64,000 nt of DNA from Pseudooceanicola atlanticus (lineage in GTDB: Bacteria > Pseudomonadota > Alphaproteobacteria > Rhodobacterales > Rhodobacteraceae), in contig NZ_AQQX01000015.1 in assembly GCF_000768315.1 (NCBI RefSeq), positions 18,941-82,940 on the forward strand, written 5' to 3'. Shown piece by piece: positions 17,964-26,217 of the stretch (its first letter is position 1; every line of letters starts with the position of its first letter). The translations under genes were made by a program, and so were the position numbers. The notes beneath the pieces are model-generated. The model searched no databases. It saw only the letters and a program-made list of their open reading frames with translations, and had not been told where the DNA came from.

Positions 17964-18749
17964 TCAGCGGCCCGTCCATTCGGGTTTGCGCTTCTCAATA
18001 AAGGCATCAAAGCCTTCGCGCGCGTCTTCGGTCTGCGCCACACGCGGTAACAGTGTTTCTGCAAACCGCATCTGCTGCGGATAGGTCATGTCCTCCATCG
18101 CGTGACAGGCGTATTTTCCCAGCCGGATCGCGCTCGGCGACTGCGCGGCGATCTGGGCAACCAGTTCTGCAACCTTGTCGTCCAGCCCCGCGGCATCGGT
18201 CACATAGTTGACCAGATTGAACTGCAGGGCTTCCTCGGCCGTCAGAGGAACGCCGGTGATGAACATCTCCATCAGCCTCCGCCGGGGCAGCACGCGCATC
18301 ATGGGTGGCACGATCGTCATAGGAAACAGACCCACCTTCACTTCCGGCGTTCCGATGCGGGCATGATCCGCCATCACAGCCAGATCGCAGGCACAGATGA
18401 TGCCCGCTCCTGCCCCCATCGCGACACCATTGATGCGCGCGATCGTTGGCTTTCGGCACGCCTGTATCGTCTCGAACAACCTTCCGGCAAAATGATCCGG
18501 GTCCGCCGGATCCTGAACAAACGGGCCGCCATCCGCCCCCGCCTTGATGTCGCCCCCGGCACAGAAGGCGCGCTCGCCCTCGCCGGTCAGAACGATCACG
18601 CGGCAATCGCTGTCCCTCTCGGCAGCACATATGGCGGCCATGATCCCGTCTGCGACCTCACGGTTGAGGGCATTTCGATTGTCAGGACGTCGAATCGTGA
18701 TACGCACTTCTTTGCCGAGCGCCTGCGATTGAACAACGCTCTCAGTCAT
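17964..18749 (-). CDS. enoyl-CoA hydratase/isomerase family protein
   Basis: A 261-residue crotonase-fold enzyme. The oxyanion block is FCAGGDIKAG, then GAGAGIICACD (no acidic residue at the first catalytic position) and TPEVKVGLFPMTIVPPMM with Glu at the second. The pattern again resembles methylglutaconyl/isohexenylglutaconyl-CoA hydratases rather than crotonase. It is the first gene of the atuA operon, with GGGGGGAG before ATG 18749 and operator copy 4 (18827-18842) 78 bp upstream. It probably hydrates the product of carboxylase set 2. Confidence 0.9.
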   Translation of the reverse strand: MTESVVQSQALGKEVRITIRRPDNRNALNREVADGIMAAICAAERDSDCRVIVLTGEGERAFCAGGDIKAGADGGPFVQDPADPDHFAGRLFETIQACRKPTIARINGVAMGAGAGIICACDLAVMADHARIGTPEVKVGLFPMTIVPPMMRVLPRRRLMEMFITGVPLTAEEALQFNLVNYVTDAAGLDDKVAELVAQIAAQSPSAIRLGKYACHAMEDMTYPQQMRFAETLLPRVAQTEDAREGFDAFIEKRKPEWTGR

Positions 18750-18826
18750 TTCCGAAGCTCCCCCCCTGTATTCAGGACACCGCGCTTTCTTACGTCAGGT
18801 CGTCAAAAGCTTGGCTTGATCTATTT

Positions 18827-18842
18827 TCTAACATATGTTTGA
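18827..18842. promoter_or_regulatory. TetR-type operator, copy 4 (divergent promoter)
   Basis: TCTAACATATGTTTGA with flanks CTATTT and TTTTG. It lies between the leftward hydratase-atuA operon and the rightward acyl-CoA dehydrogenase operon, 42 bp from the ATG at 18884, and could control both. Confidence 0.65.
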
Positions 18843-18883
18843 TTTTGGTCAACACGGCGGACGACATTTTTCGGGAGGATGAT

Positions 18884-20098
18884 ATGACCACTCAAAGTGA
18901 GGCCATCTCGGCTGATCTGGAAGCCATCAGGGCGAACTATTCTTTGACTGATGAGCAACGCCAGATCGTCGATCACGTGGATCGGGTGTCGCGCGAGGTG
19001 CTACACCCACTACAAGCGCGTATGGATGACGAGGAATGGTGGCCCGATGATCTGTTCAAGCAGATGGGCGAGCTGGGCCTGCTGGGGATTACCGCACCCG
19101 AAGAGCATGGCGGATCGGGACAGAACGAGTTCACCCAGGCGCTGGTGTCCGAGGTGATTTCGAAGTGGAATCCGGCTGTGGGCCTCTCACACGGGGCGCA
19201 TGACAACCTGTGCCTGAATAACCTGCTGCGCAATGGATCCGAAGAGCATGTGAAGAAATACGTGCCGGGCCTTTGCTCGGGCGAGCTGGTTGGTGCTTTG
19301 GGCCTGACCGAACCGGGTGCGGGATCCGATGCGCTCGGATCCATGGCCACAACTGCCCGCCGCGACGGTGATGATTATGTCATCAACGGCTCGAAGATTT
19401 ACATCACCAACGGCCCCATTGCCGATGTGATCCTGCTTTATGCCAAAACCGACAAGTCGAAGGGCGCCAAGGGCATTTCTGCTTTCATCATCGAGACGGA
19501 CAATCCCGGTTTCAAGGTGGCGCAAAAGCTTGACAAGATGGGCTTTCGCGGCTCGCCAACCGGAGAACTGGTGTTTGAGGATTGCCGCGTACCCGCATCC
19601 GCCATGGTTGGACCGGAAAACACCGGCGTTTCGGTGGTAATGAGCGGGTTGGATCTGGAGCGTGCTATGGTTGCCTCAGTCTGCGTTGGCATGGCCGAAC
19701 GCGCCCTGGAACTAGGGCTGGAATACGCCAAGATTCGCGAACAATTCGGCAAACCGATTGCAAGTTTCCAGATGATGCAGTCGAAACTGGCCGAGATCTA
19801 CACCGAGGTCGAAACCGCGCGCGCATTCGGTTATCGGGCACTGGCCGCCTGTACGGGCCTACCAAAAGGGGCCGGGGGCCGTGGCGAAATCCACAAACTG
19901 ACCGCGGCGGCCTGTCTTTACGCAGGCGAGGCATTCAACAAGGCGGTGACCGAAGCCTGTCATATTCATGGTGGCTCTGGCTACATGCAGGACACCGAGA
20001 TCAACCGGCTGTTCCGCGCCAACAAATTGTTGGAGATCGGCGCGGGAACAAGCGAAGTCCGCAAGATCATCATTGCCGAAGAACTTTTGCGCGCCTGA
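18884..20098 (+). CDS. acyl-CoA dehydrogenase, isovaleryl-CoA-dehydrogenase type (1 of 2 in tandem)
   Basis: A 404-residue acyl-CoA dehydrogenase. TEPGAGSDALGSM is near residue 150, and the C-terminal block GGSGYMQDTEINRL carries Asp where MCAD-type enzymes have catalytic Glu. A Glu is present in SGLDLER, the position used as catalytic base in isovaleryl-CoA dehydrogenase, so the enzyme should be active. The C-end EIGAGTSEVRKIIIAEELL is also IVD-like. ATG 18884 is chosen for its CGGGAGGAT site. It is followed 13 bp later by a close paralogue. Alpha- or beta-methyl-branched acyl-CoAs are likely substrates. Confidence 0.92.
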   Translation: MTTQSEAISADLEAIRANYSLTDEQRQIVDHVDRVSREVLHPLQARMDDEEWWPDDLFKQMGELGLLGITAPEEHGGSGQNEFTQALVSEVISKWNPAVGLSHGAHDNLCLNNLLRNGSEEHVKKYVPGLCSGELVGALGLTEPGAGSDALGSMATTARRDGDDYVINGSKIYITNGPIADVILLYAKTDKSKGAKGISAFIIETDNPGFKVAQKLDKMGFRGSPTGELVFEDCRVPASAMVGPENTGVSVVMSGLDLERAMVASVCVGMAERALELGLEYAKIREQFGKPIASFQMMQSKLAEIYTEVETARAFGYRALAACTGLPKGAGGRGEIHKLTAAACLYAGEAFNKAVTEACHIHGGSGYMQDTEINRLFRANKLLEIGAGTSEVRKIIIAEELLRA

Positions 20099-20111
20099 GG
20101 GGGACGAGACA

Positions 20112-21311
20112 ATGAACAAGCAACTGCGCAACGACACCGCTCTGCCAACACATTTCATGACGGACGAACAGCAGGCCCTGGCCGATCAGGCCGGCAAGTT
20201 CTTCATGTCCGAATTCCACCATCTGAATGCGGAAATGGACGATACTGATGACCTGCCGTCTTCGGTTTTCCCCAAGCTGGGCGAAATGGGCTACCTGGGA
20301 CTGAACGTGCCGCCGGAATTCGGTGGCGCTGGTTTGGATTTCACCTCGGCCTGCATCATCACCGAACAGCTGTCGCGGGCCTCTGCCGCGATTGGGCTGA
20401 CTCATGTGGCGCATGACAATTTGTGCGTCAACAACATCTATCGCAACGCCAATGACGATCTGCGCCGAAAATACCTGCCGGGGCTTTGCAACGGCACGCT
20501 GATCGGCGCCCTGGGTCTGACCGAACCCGGCGCGGGATCCGATGCGCTTGGCTCGATGCGGACCACGGCCAAAAAGGATGGCGACGACTACATCCTGAAC
20601 GGCGCCAAGATCTATATCACCAATGGGCCGATTGCCGATCTGGTGCTGGTCTATGCCAAAACATCGCCCGAAAAAGGGGCCAAGGGCATTTCCGCCTTTA
20701 TCGTGGAAACCGACACGCCCGGTTTCAAGGTGGCGCAGAAGCTCAACAAGATGGGTTTCCGTGGCTCGCCCACCGGCGAACTGGTGTTCGAGGACTGCCG
20801 GGTGCCCGCAAAAAACATGGTCGGCAAACTTGATGGCGGCGTTGCCGTGACGATGTCCGGGCTTGATCTGGAACGGGCCATCGTCTGTTTCAACGCCTTG
20901 GGTATTGCTCAGCGGGCATTGGATATTTCCATCGACTACGCCAAGACACGCCAGCAATTCGGCAAACCGATCGCCAGTTTTCAGATGGTTCAGGCGATGC
21001 TGGCCGACATGTATACGCAGATCGAGGCCGCGCGCAGCCTGTCCTTGCGCACCGCAGCCATGTGTGAGGGCCTCGAAGAGGGCGCAGGCGGGCGCGGCGA
21101 AATCCACAAGCTCACCGCTGCGGCGATCTACAAGGCCGCTGAGGCGACATCCTTCGTGCTGGACAAAGCTGTCCAGATTCACGGCGGCTCAGGCTACATG
21201 CGTGATACCGAAGTGAACCGGCTGTACCGAACCGGTCGCGTGCTTGAGGTCGGCGCGGGCACCCAGGAGGTTCGCAAACTCATCATCTCCGGCGAATTGC
21301 TGAAGAACTAA
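20112..21311 (+). CDS. acyl-CoA dehydrogenase, isovaleryl-CoA-dehydrogenase type (2 of 2 in tandem)
   Basis: A 399-residue paralogue of the preceding gene. Shared blocks include GLTEPGAGSDALGSM, NGAKIYITNGPIADL, KMGFRGSPTGELVFEDCRVP, SGLDLER and the C-terminal RDTEVNRL. As in its neighbour, the likely base is the Glu of SGLDLER. Tandem duplication followed by divergence could give two chain-length or stereo-specific enzymes, or a heteromeric dehydrogenase as known for some steroid ACADs; the sequence cannot decide. ATG 20112 is preceded by a weak GGGGGACGAGAC site. It is followed 11 bp later by the DECR-like SDR. Confidence 0.92.
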   Translation: MNKQLRNDTALPTHFMTDEQQALADQAGKFFMSEFHHLNAEMDDTDDLPSSVFPKLGEMGYLGLNVPPEFGGAGLDFTSACIITEQLSRASAAIGLTHVAHDNLCVNNIYRNANDDLRRKYLPGLCNGTLIGALGLTEPGAGSDALGSMRTTAKKDGDDYILNGAKIYITNGPIADLVLVYAKTSPEKGAKGISAFIVETDTPGFKVAQKLNKMGFRGSPTGELVFEDCRVPAKNMVGKLDGGVAVTMSGLDLERAIVCFNALGIAQRALDISIDYAKTRQQFGKPIASFQMVQAMLADMYTQIEAARSLSLRTAAMCEGLEEGAGGRGEIHKLTAAAIYKAAEATSFVLDKAVQIHGGSGYMRDTEVNRLYRTGRVLEVGAGTQEVRKLIISGELLKN

Positions 21312-21322
21312 GGGGGCGGAAC

Positions 21323-22177
21323 ATGAGCGAAGCGAAATCAAGGCGTTACGCGTCGGATCTCATGGCGGGCCAGGTTGCCCTGGTCACGGGGTCTGGATCT
21401 GGAATGGGCCGGGCGACGGCGATCGAAATGGCCTCTTGCGGGGCCAGGCTTGCGCTGTTCGCGCGCCGGGAAGAGCCGCTGGAGGAGACCGCCGAGATGA
21501 TCCGGTCGGCGGGGGGCGAGGCCTTTGTCGTGCCCGGAGATACCCGCGACGAGGACAGTATCGAAACCGCGATGGGACGCATCAAGGACCACTACGGGCA
21601 GTTGGATGTCTTGGTGAACAATGCCGGCGGCCAGTATATCGCGGCCGCCCGCGATATCACCAACAAGGGCTTCGAAGCCGTGATCCGCAACAACCTGATC
21701 GGATCTTGGCAGATGACCCGGGCAGCGGCGGATCACTTCATGTACGACAATGGTGGATCGGTTGTGTTTGTCACCGCCATCTCGGCGCGCACCGCGCTTA
21801 CCGGCTTTACACACACCGTCGCCGCCCGCGCCGGTGTGACGGGCATGATGAAAACGCTGGCCGCCGAATGGGGCGAGTACGGCATCCGGCTGAACTGTGT
21901 CGCGCCGGGCACGATCAAGACCGATGCGCTTGGCCGCTATCCGATTCCGCCGGAACAGTGGAAAAAGCTGAACCGCTCGGTGCTAAACCGGATGGGGGCG
22001 GCCGAGGACATCGCAGGCACGATCATTTTCCTGGCCTCGAAACTTGGCGGTTTCATCACCGGAGAAGACATTTATGTAGACGGCGGTGAGACCTTGCATA
22101 TGGGTCATGACGCGCGGGACATGATCAACCCCGCGATGTTCGAGAAACGCGAACGGGGAGATGGCAAGAATGAATAA
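21323..22177 (+). CDS. SDR of the 2,4-dienoyl-CoA reductase (DECR) type with altered catalytic motif
   Basis: A 284-residue SDR. The NADP-binding motif GSGSGMGRA is at 23-31 with FARREE after beta-2 (Arg residues favour NADPH), and NNAGG near 100. The usual YxxxK is absent: the aligned residues are Thr165 and Arg169 (THTVAARAG). The run LAAEWGEYGIRLNCVAPG is strikingly like mitochondrial/peroxisomal 2,4-dienoyl-CoA reductases, which also lack the standard Tyr. A reductive step on an unsaturated acyl-CoA is therefore likely. It begins 11 bp after the ACAD with AAGGGGGCGG and overlaps the next gene by 8 bp. Confidence 0.87.
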   Translation: MSEAKSRRYASDLMAGQVALVTGSGSGMGRATAIEMASCGARLALFARREEPLEETAEMIRSAGGEAFVVPGDTRDEDSIETAMGRIKDHYGQLDVLVNNAGGQYIAAARDITNKGFEAVIRNNLIGSWQMTRAAADHFMYDNGGSVVFVTAISARTALTGFTHTVAARAGVTGMMKTLAAEWGEYGIRLNCVAPGTIKTDALGRYPIPPEQWKKLNRSVLNRMGAAEDIAGTIIFLASKLGGFITGEDIYVDGGETLHMGHDARDMINPAMFEKRERGDGKNE

Positions 22178-22973
22178 ACAGCCCGTCCTTCTGGAGATTT
22201 CCGACAGGATCGCTACGGTTACGCTGAACGACCCCGAGCGGCGCAACCCGGTCACCGGCAACGACATGATCGCTGCCCTTCTGGAGACCTTCGCCAAGGT
22301 GCAGGCCGATCCTCAGGTCAGCGCGATGATCCTGACCGGGGCCGACCCGGCCTTTTGTGCAGGCGGGGACATCAAGGAGATGAACGATCCCGACAGCGTG
22401 TTCCGCAAGGAGCCGCTGGCGGCGGCGCAGAGCTATGTTGATGGGGTGCAGCGGCTGCCGCTTGCGCTCTACAACATGGATATTCCGACGATCGCCGCAG
22501 TCAACGGCCCGGCGGTGGGCGCGGGGTGCGACCTGACCATGATGTGCGACATGCGCATCGCGTCAGAAAAAGCAAGGTTCGGCGAGGTGTTTCTGAATCT
22601 CGGAATCATTCCGGGCGATGCGGGCAGCTGGTTCCTGTTGCGTCGTCTGGGCCACCAGAAGGCCGCCGATCTGACCTTCTCGGGGCGCATGGTCGAGGCC
22701 AAGGAAGCGCTGGAGCTTGGTATGGTGCTTGAACTTGTGCCTCATGAAAAATTGATGGAACGGGCCCGTGAACGGGCCGCTGTCATCGCCGCGAAACCGC
22801 CGCGCGCGGTGCGGGTCGCCAAGCGTCTGATGCGCAATGCCGAACGGATGGACCTGCCGGATTTCCTGAATTCCGCAGCGGCCTATCAGGCGCTCATGCA
22901 TCAGACCGAAGACCACCACGAGGCGGTTGCTGCGTTCGTCGAAAAACGAAAACCCAATTTCACGGGGCGTTAA
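22170..22973 (+). CDS. enoyl-CoA hydratase/isomerase family protein
   Basis: A 267-residue crotonase-fold enzyme with FCAGGDIKEMN near residue 66 and GAGCDLTMMCDMRI (Asp at the first catalytic position). The second position falls in FGEVFLNLGIIPGDAGSW, where the usual Glu is shifted or replaced. It may be a hydratase with a relaxed site or an isomerase. ATG 22170 is preferred over 22161 because GGGGAG sits nine bases upstream; it overlaps the SDR stop by 8 bp. It sits in the operon with two ACADs and the DECR-like SDR, a complete set for oxidising unsaturated branched chains. Confidence 0.9.
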   Translation: MNKQPVLLEISDRIATVTLNDPERRNPVTGNDMIAALLETFAKVQADPQVSAMILTGADPAFCAGGDIKEMNDPDSVFRKEPLAAAQSYVDGVQRLPLALYNMDIPTIAAVNGPAVGAGCDLTMMCDMRIASEKARFGEVFLNLGIIPGDAGSWFLLRRLGHQKAADLTFSGRMVEAKEALELGMVLELVPHEKLMERARERAAVIAAKPPRAVRVAKRLMRNAERMDLPDFLNSAAAYQALMHQTEDHHEAVAAFVEKRKPNFTGR

Positions 22974-22985
22974 AGGAAAGATCGC

Positions 22986-23468
22986 ATGTCAGACATCACC
23001 CAAAAGAAGATGGAGCAAATCGCGCAGATGTGGAATGCGCGCGGCAAGGGTCTGATAACGCATATGGCGCTTGAGATCGAAGAGGTCTCGACGGAAGGTG
23101 TTCGGGTTCGGATGCCGTTCAATCCGGACTTTTGCGTCGATGCGGAACAATCGCTGCTCCACGGTGGTATCCTGACGGCACTTCTGGACAGTGTCTTTGG
23201 ACTGGCGAACTTTGTTGCCATCGAAGGCGTCAGTACCATGGCCACTCTTGACCTCAGAGTTGATTACCTGCGCCCGGCCCGTTCGCGCGCGGATGTCATC
23301 GTTCAAGCGCATTGTTTTCGCAAGACCCGCCACATCGCCTTCAATTCCGGTAGCGTCTGGTTCGCGGGCCATGAGGATGCTGAAATAGCCAGGGGAACCG
23401 CCTCGTTTGCATTGACGCGCGGCGAAACCAGCCTGTTTGACGCAATGACAAAAGGAAAAACCTCGTGA
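22986..23468 (+). CDS. PaaI-family hotdog thioesterase
   Basis: A 160-residue hotdog-fold protein with the PaaI signature LLHGGILTALLDSVFGLA near residue 55 and DLRVDYLRPA in the central strands. Such enzymes hydrolyse acyl- or aryl-CoA esters and free CoA when intermediates accumulate. ATG 22986 has AAAGGAAAG upstream. Its stop shares one base with the next gene's ATG (TGATG), so the two similar hotdog proteins are probably made in equal amounts and could form a mixed oligomer; this is inference. Confidence 0.9.
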   Translation: MSDITQKKMEQIAQMWNARGKGLITHMALEIEEVSTEGVRVRMPFNPDFCVDAEQSLLHGGILTALLDSVFGLANFVAIEGVSTMATLDLRVDYLRPARSRADVIVQAHCFRKTRHIAFNSGSVWFAGHEDAEIARGTASFALTRGETSLFDAMTKGKTS

Positions 23469-23869
23469 TGGACGTGCAAACTGTCAATGCCAATGTATCC
23501 CGGGTGCCGTTCTTCCGATTTCTCAACTTTGAGGTCAGAAGTCTAGACAGTCTCCATGCTGAGGCGGAAATGACCTTTGATGACCGCCATATCGGTAACC
23601 CGATCATGGAGTACTACCATGGCGGCATAATCGCGAGTTTTATGGAGGCCACTGCCGCCATCGCGGTACAGCCCGATTTCGCCGACGTTCCGGCCAAGCC
23701 GATCAACCTGACCGTCGATTACCTCAGACCCGGTGTGAAGGGACCGCTTTTTGCGCGCGCTAACGTCACGCGCAAAGGCAAGCGGATGGCAAGCGTCAGC
23801 GTGCTCAGCTGGCAGACGGATCGGGAAAAGGCGGTTGCCGAAGGGCTGTATCACTTCCTTCTGGTCTGA
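23468..23869 (+). CDS. PaaI-family hotdog thioesterase
   Basis: A 133-residue hotdog protein with YYHGGIIASFMEATAAIA near residue 45 and NLTVDYLRPG in the core. It shares the fold and central motif with its upstream neighbour but is shorter at both ends. GTG 23465 lies directly before ATG 23468; the ATG is chosen for its stop-start overlap. The 3' end overlaps the convergent double TetR gene by 19 bp. It is the last gene of the 18.9-23.9 kb operon. Confidence 0.88.
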   Translation: MDVQTVNANVSRVPFFRFLNFEVRSLDSLHAEAEMTFDDRHIGNPIMEYYHGGIIASFMEATAAIAVQPDFADVPAKPINLTVDYLRPGVKGPLFARANVTRKGKRMASVSVLSWQTDREKAVAEGLYHFLLV

Positions 23870-25251
23870 CCGGGGCAACCGCTTTCAGGGCTACCTTGTC
23901 CTGTGGACGGGGTCGCTTCCCGGTTACAAATGCCTTCCAATAGCAGATTGATGAGCATGCTGGAGAATTCAGGCAGTGATAGATATCCTTCCACTCCTGC
24001 CTTGTTCGGGTCGAACCATTCCACCGTCCAGTTTAAGGCACCCAACATCACTTGGCGCAAGGGGACGATCTTGATATCCGACCGTATGGCACCGTCGTCC
24101 TGAGCGTCACGGAGTATCCGATCCCAGAGTTTTCCATACTCATGGCGAATACCCCTGTGCCTCTCCCTGAAATGATTGGGGAGCATTCCATAGCTTCTGA
24201 TATTCGCCGAGGTGAATTCGCTTGCCTTGAAGAGGAAATCCAGGTGCGCCCAGATTGCAGTCGCTATCCTGGCGTGATGATCGTACGGGGCATCGAATTT
24301 CCGAACGGCGGCTTCGACACCTGCTAGCAAGTCCCTCAGTCCGGCGTTTAGAACTTCGTCAACGATCGCTTCCTTGGAGTTGAAATGGTAATAGACGCTT
24401 CCCGCTTTCATGTCCGCTTCTTCCGCGATCTTTCTCAGCGTGGTCGCCTTGTAGCCATTGTCCCTCAGAACGCGCGCTGCGGCCTTTAGAATTTCTGCAC
24501 GGGTCTTAGCCGCCTTGCCGTCGGGATCCGGGGTTTTGGCGGGAGTGGCGGGGCACAGCTTCAAGCCTCCGGTACCCGCCTTGCGATGTGGACACATTCC
24601 GTCAAGTATCAGCTTACTCATTCGTTCCGCGAGGATGCGCACCGGATACTTGTCGACATCGTACCATTCTACGGTCCAGTTCATGGCACTCAGGATGAAC
24701 TGGCGGATCACAGCAGTGGATATGTCGCTTCGAAGGTGGCCGGCGCGTTTGGCGTCATTCAGGAATTTGCCCCAAGCCCCTGCATATGATGCACGCAATT
24801 CGCGATGCGGGGCGCGTGTTTCGTCCGACAACATCGGATAGTTCCGAATATTGGCTGACGTGAAGTCGCTGTCGGTCAATAGGTAGGTAAGGTGTGTTTC
24901 AATCAGCAGTCTGAAAGTCTTGCGAAAATCCTCCGAACTTATCGGTGCCGACCGAACGATTTCACTGACCGCCTGATATAGTTGACGGACGCCAAGATCG
25001 AGAACATCGCTCAGAATCTGGTCCTTGGATTGAAAATGATAATAAATGCTGCCGGCCTCAATGCCAGCTTCCTGCGCGATGTCGCGCATAGTCGTTGCGT
25101 GATAGCCTTCATACCGAAAAAGTCGCGCAGCCGCCGAAAGGATACCCTCACGTGTCCTCTCAGACTTGCTCAAGTCTTCGCTCAGTGTCCTGGGTGGGTC
25201 AGTCTTGTGTACCATTCCATTTCGATACTTGCGGGACACGAGACTGTCCAT
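23851..25251 (-). CDS. double TetR-family regulator (two complete TetR units in one chain)
   Basis: One uninterrupted frame of 466 residues encodes two full TetR proteins in tandem. Unit 1 has a helix-turn-helix at about 33-80 (TTMRDIAQEAGIEAGSIYYHF) and a ligand domain to about 220. A 26-residue Pro/Lys/Gly linker (221-246) leads to unit 2, with a helix-turn-helix at about 248-296 (TTLRKIAEEADMKAGSVYYHF) and a ligand domain to about 442. Both ligand domains carry FTSANIR-Y-ML and NWTVEW, also echoed in the TetR at 8722. It may act as a covalent pseudodimer. ATG 25251 begins just beyond operator copy 5 with no Shine-Dalgarno, so it may be leaderless; ATG 25215 is the alternative. Confidence 0.88.
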   Translation of the reverse strand: MDSLVSRKYRNGMVHKTDPPRTLSEDLSKSERTREGILSAAARLFRYEGYHATTMRDIAQEAGIEAGSIYYHFQSKDQILSDVLDLGVRQLYQAVSEIVRSAPISSEDFRKTFRLLIETHLTYLLTDSDFTSANIRNYPMLSDETRAPHRELRASYAGAWGKFLNDAKRAGHLRSDISTAVIRQFILSAMNWTVEWYDVDKYPVRILAERMSKLILDGMCPHRKAGTGGLKLCPATPAKTPDPDGKAAKTRAEILKAAARVLRDNGYKATTLRKIAEEADMKAGSVYYHFNSKEAIVDEVLNAGLRDLLAGVEAAVRKFDAPYDHHARIATAIWAHLDFLFKASEFTSANIRSYGMLPNHFRERHRGIRHEYGKLWDRILRDAQDDGAIRSDIKIVPLRQVMLGALNWTVEWFDPNKAGVEGYLSLPEFSSMLINLLLEGICNREATPSTGQGSPESGCPGQTRRK

Positions 25252-25260
25252 TGCATTAAA

Positions 25261-25276
25261 TCTAACAAATGTTAGA
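25261..25276. promoter_or_regulatory. TetR-type operator, copy 5 (divergent promoter)
   Basis: TCTAACAAATGTTAGA, perfect 7-bp arms around two bases. It lies between the leftward double TetR gene and the rightward SDR gene, and is well placed for autoregulation. Confidence 0.7.
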
Positions 25277-25342
25277 ATAATGGAAGGAACGTTCCGAATC
25301 AAGTTCTTTGCCAAGATGATAGCGGAAGAGGAGGACCTCCAT

Positions 25343-26104
25343 ATGCGAGGGTTGAGTGGAAAACGCGTGATCGTGACCGGCGGCGGCAGCGGCATCGGGC
25401 GCGCGGTGTGCGAACGGTTCGGCGAAGAAGGTGCCGAGATTGCGATCTTTGACATGAGCGAAGACGGGGCGAAGGAAACGGTTCGCCTGATCACCGAGGC
25501 CGGCGGCAAGGCGCAGGCCTTCAAGGTGGACATCACCGACCGTGCCCAGGTCGACAAGGCTGTAGCCGAGTTCGAGGCCGGGGGTCCGGTCGATGTGCTG
25601 GTGAACAATGCCGGCTGGGACGTGATCAAACCGTTCCTCGACACCGATCCCGACCTTTGGAAAAAGGTCATCGACATAAATCTTTACGGTCCGCTGAATA
25701 TGCATCACGCGGTGCTTCCGGGCATGGTCAAGAACGGCGGCGGCCGTGTGGTCAACATCGCGTCCGACGCCGGACGCGTCGGATCATCCGGCGAAGCCGT
25801 GTATTCGGCCTGCAAGGGTGGCATCATCTCGTTCACCAAAACCGTAGCGCGCGAACTGGCGCGTAAAGGTATTCAATTGAATGCGGTCGCCCCCGGCCCG
25901 ACCGATACGCCGCTGTTCGCTCAGGTTGCCGAGGGCGAGGCCGGTCAAAAGATCGCCGAAGGTCTCAAGCGGGCGATTCCGATGAAGCGTCTTGCGCAGC
26001 CGACGGATTACCCTGGCATCATCTGCTTCCTGTCGTCGGACGACGCAGGGTTCATTACCGGCCAGGTGATTTCGGTTTCGGGCGGCCTGTCCATGCACGG
26101 TTAA
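25343..26104 (+). CDS. SDR oxidoreductase, BadH/FabG-like
   Basis: A 253-residue short-chain dehydrogenase with GGGSGIGRAV at about 13-22, FDMSED after beta-2 (Asp, NAD-preferring), NNAGWD near 86 and catalytic S...YSACK. It reads like 2-hydroxycyclohexanecarboxyl-CoA dehydrogenase (BadH) and related 3-hydroxyacyl-CoA dehydrogenases. The block SDAGRVG is shared with the SDR at 57664. ATG 25343 is chosen for GAGGAGG upstream and because family homology starts there; longer in-frame ATGs would run back through the operator. A hairpin and a terminator follow, so it may be transcribed alone. Confidence 0.9.
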   Translation: MRGLSGKRVIVTGGGSGIGRAVCERFGEEGAEIAIFDMSEDGAKETVRLITEAGGKAQAFKVDITDRAQVDKAVAEFEAGGPVDVLVNNAGWDVIKPFLDTDPDLWKKVIDINLYGPLNMHHAVLPGMVKNGGGRVVNIASDAGRVGSSGEAVYSACKGGIISFTKTVARELARKGIQLNAVAPGPTDTPLFAQVAEGEAGQKIAEGLKRAIPMKRLAQPTDYPGIICFLSSDDAGFITGQVISVSGGLSMHG

Positions 26105-26110
26105 AACGCT

Positions 26111-26142
26111 GGCAGCAGCGCCGGACTCAAGGCGCTGCTGCC
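26111..26142. terminator. perfect 12-bp hairpin after the SDR gene
   Basis: GGCAGCAGCGCC, loop GGACTCAA, GGCGCTGCTGCC. It starts 6 bp after the SDR stop. No T-tract follows, so it may act as a stabiliser ahead of the true terminator downstream. Confidence 0.5.
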
Positions 26143-26171
26143 ATACCGTGCCAAGAGTTACCTCCCCGACT

Positions 26172-26198
26172 GGCCGCGCCTTATGTGCGGCCCTTTTT
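26172..26198 (+). terminator. Rho-independent terminator
   Basis: GGCCGC and GCGGCC form a stem around a 9-base loop and run into CTTTTTC. It lies 20 bp before the acyl-CoA synthetase start, so the synthetase either has its own promoter within a very short leader or is expressed by read-through or attenuation. Confidence 0.6.
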
Positions 26199-26217
26199 CA
26201 TTCTAGAAAGGTTGCGA

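Noticed and set aside
18884..21311. Asp in place of the catalytic Glu (QDTE, RDTE) read as loss of activity in the two tandem ACADs
   Set aside because: Isovaleryl-CoA dehydrogenase also has Asp there and uses the Glu in SGLDLER, which both proteins keep.
25166..25342. Longer N-terminus for the SDR at 25343 (in-frame start at 25166)
   Set aside because: The extension runs through the operator and the divergent TetR start, and is not SDR-like; ATG 25343 has a good ribosome-binding site.
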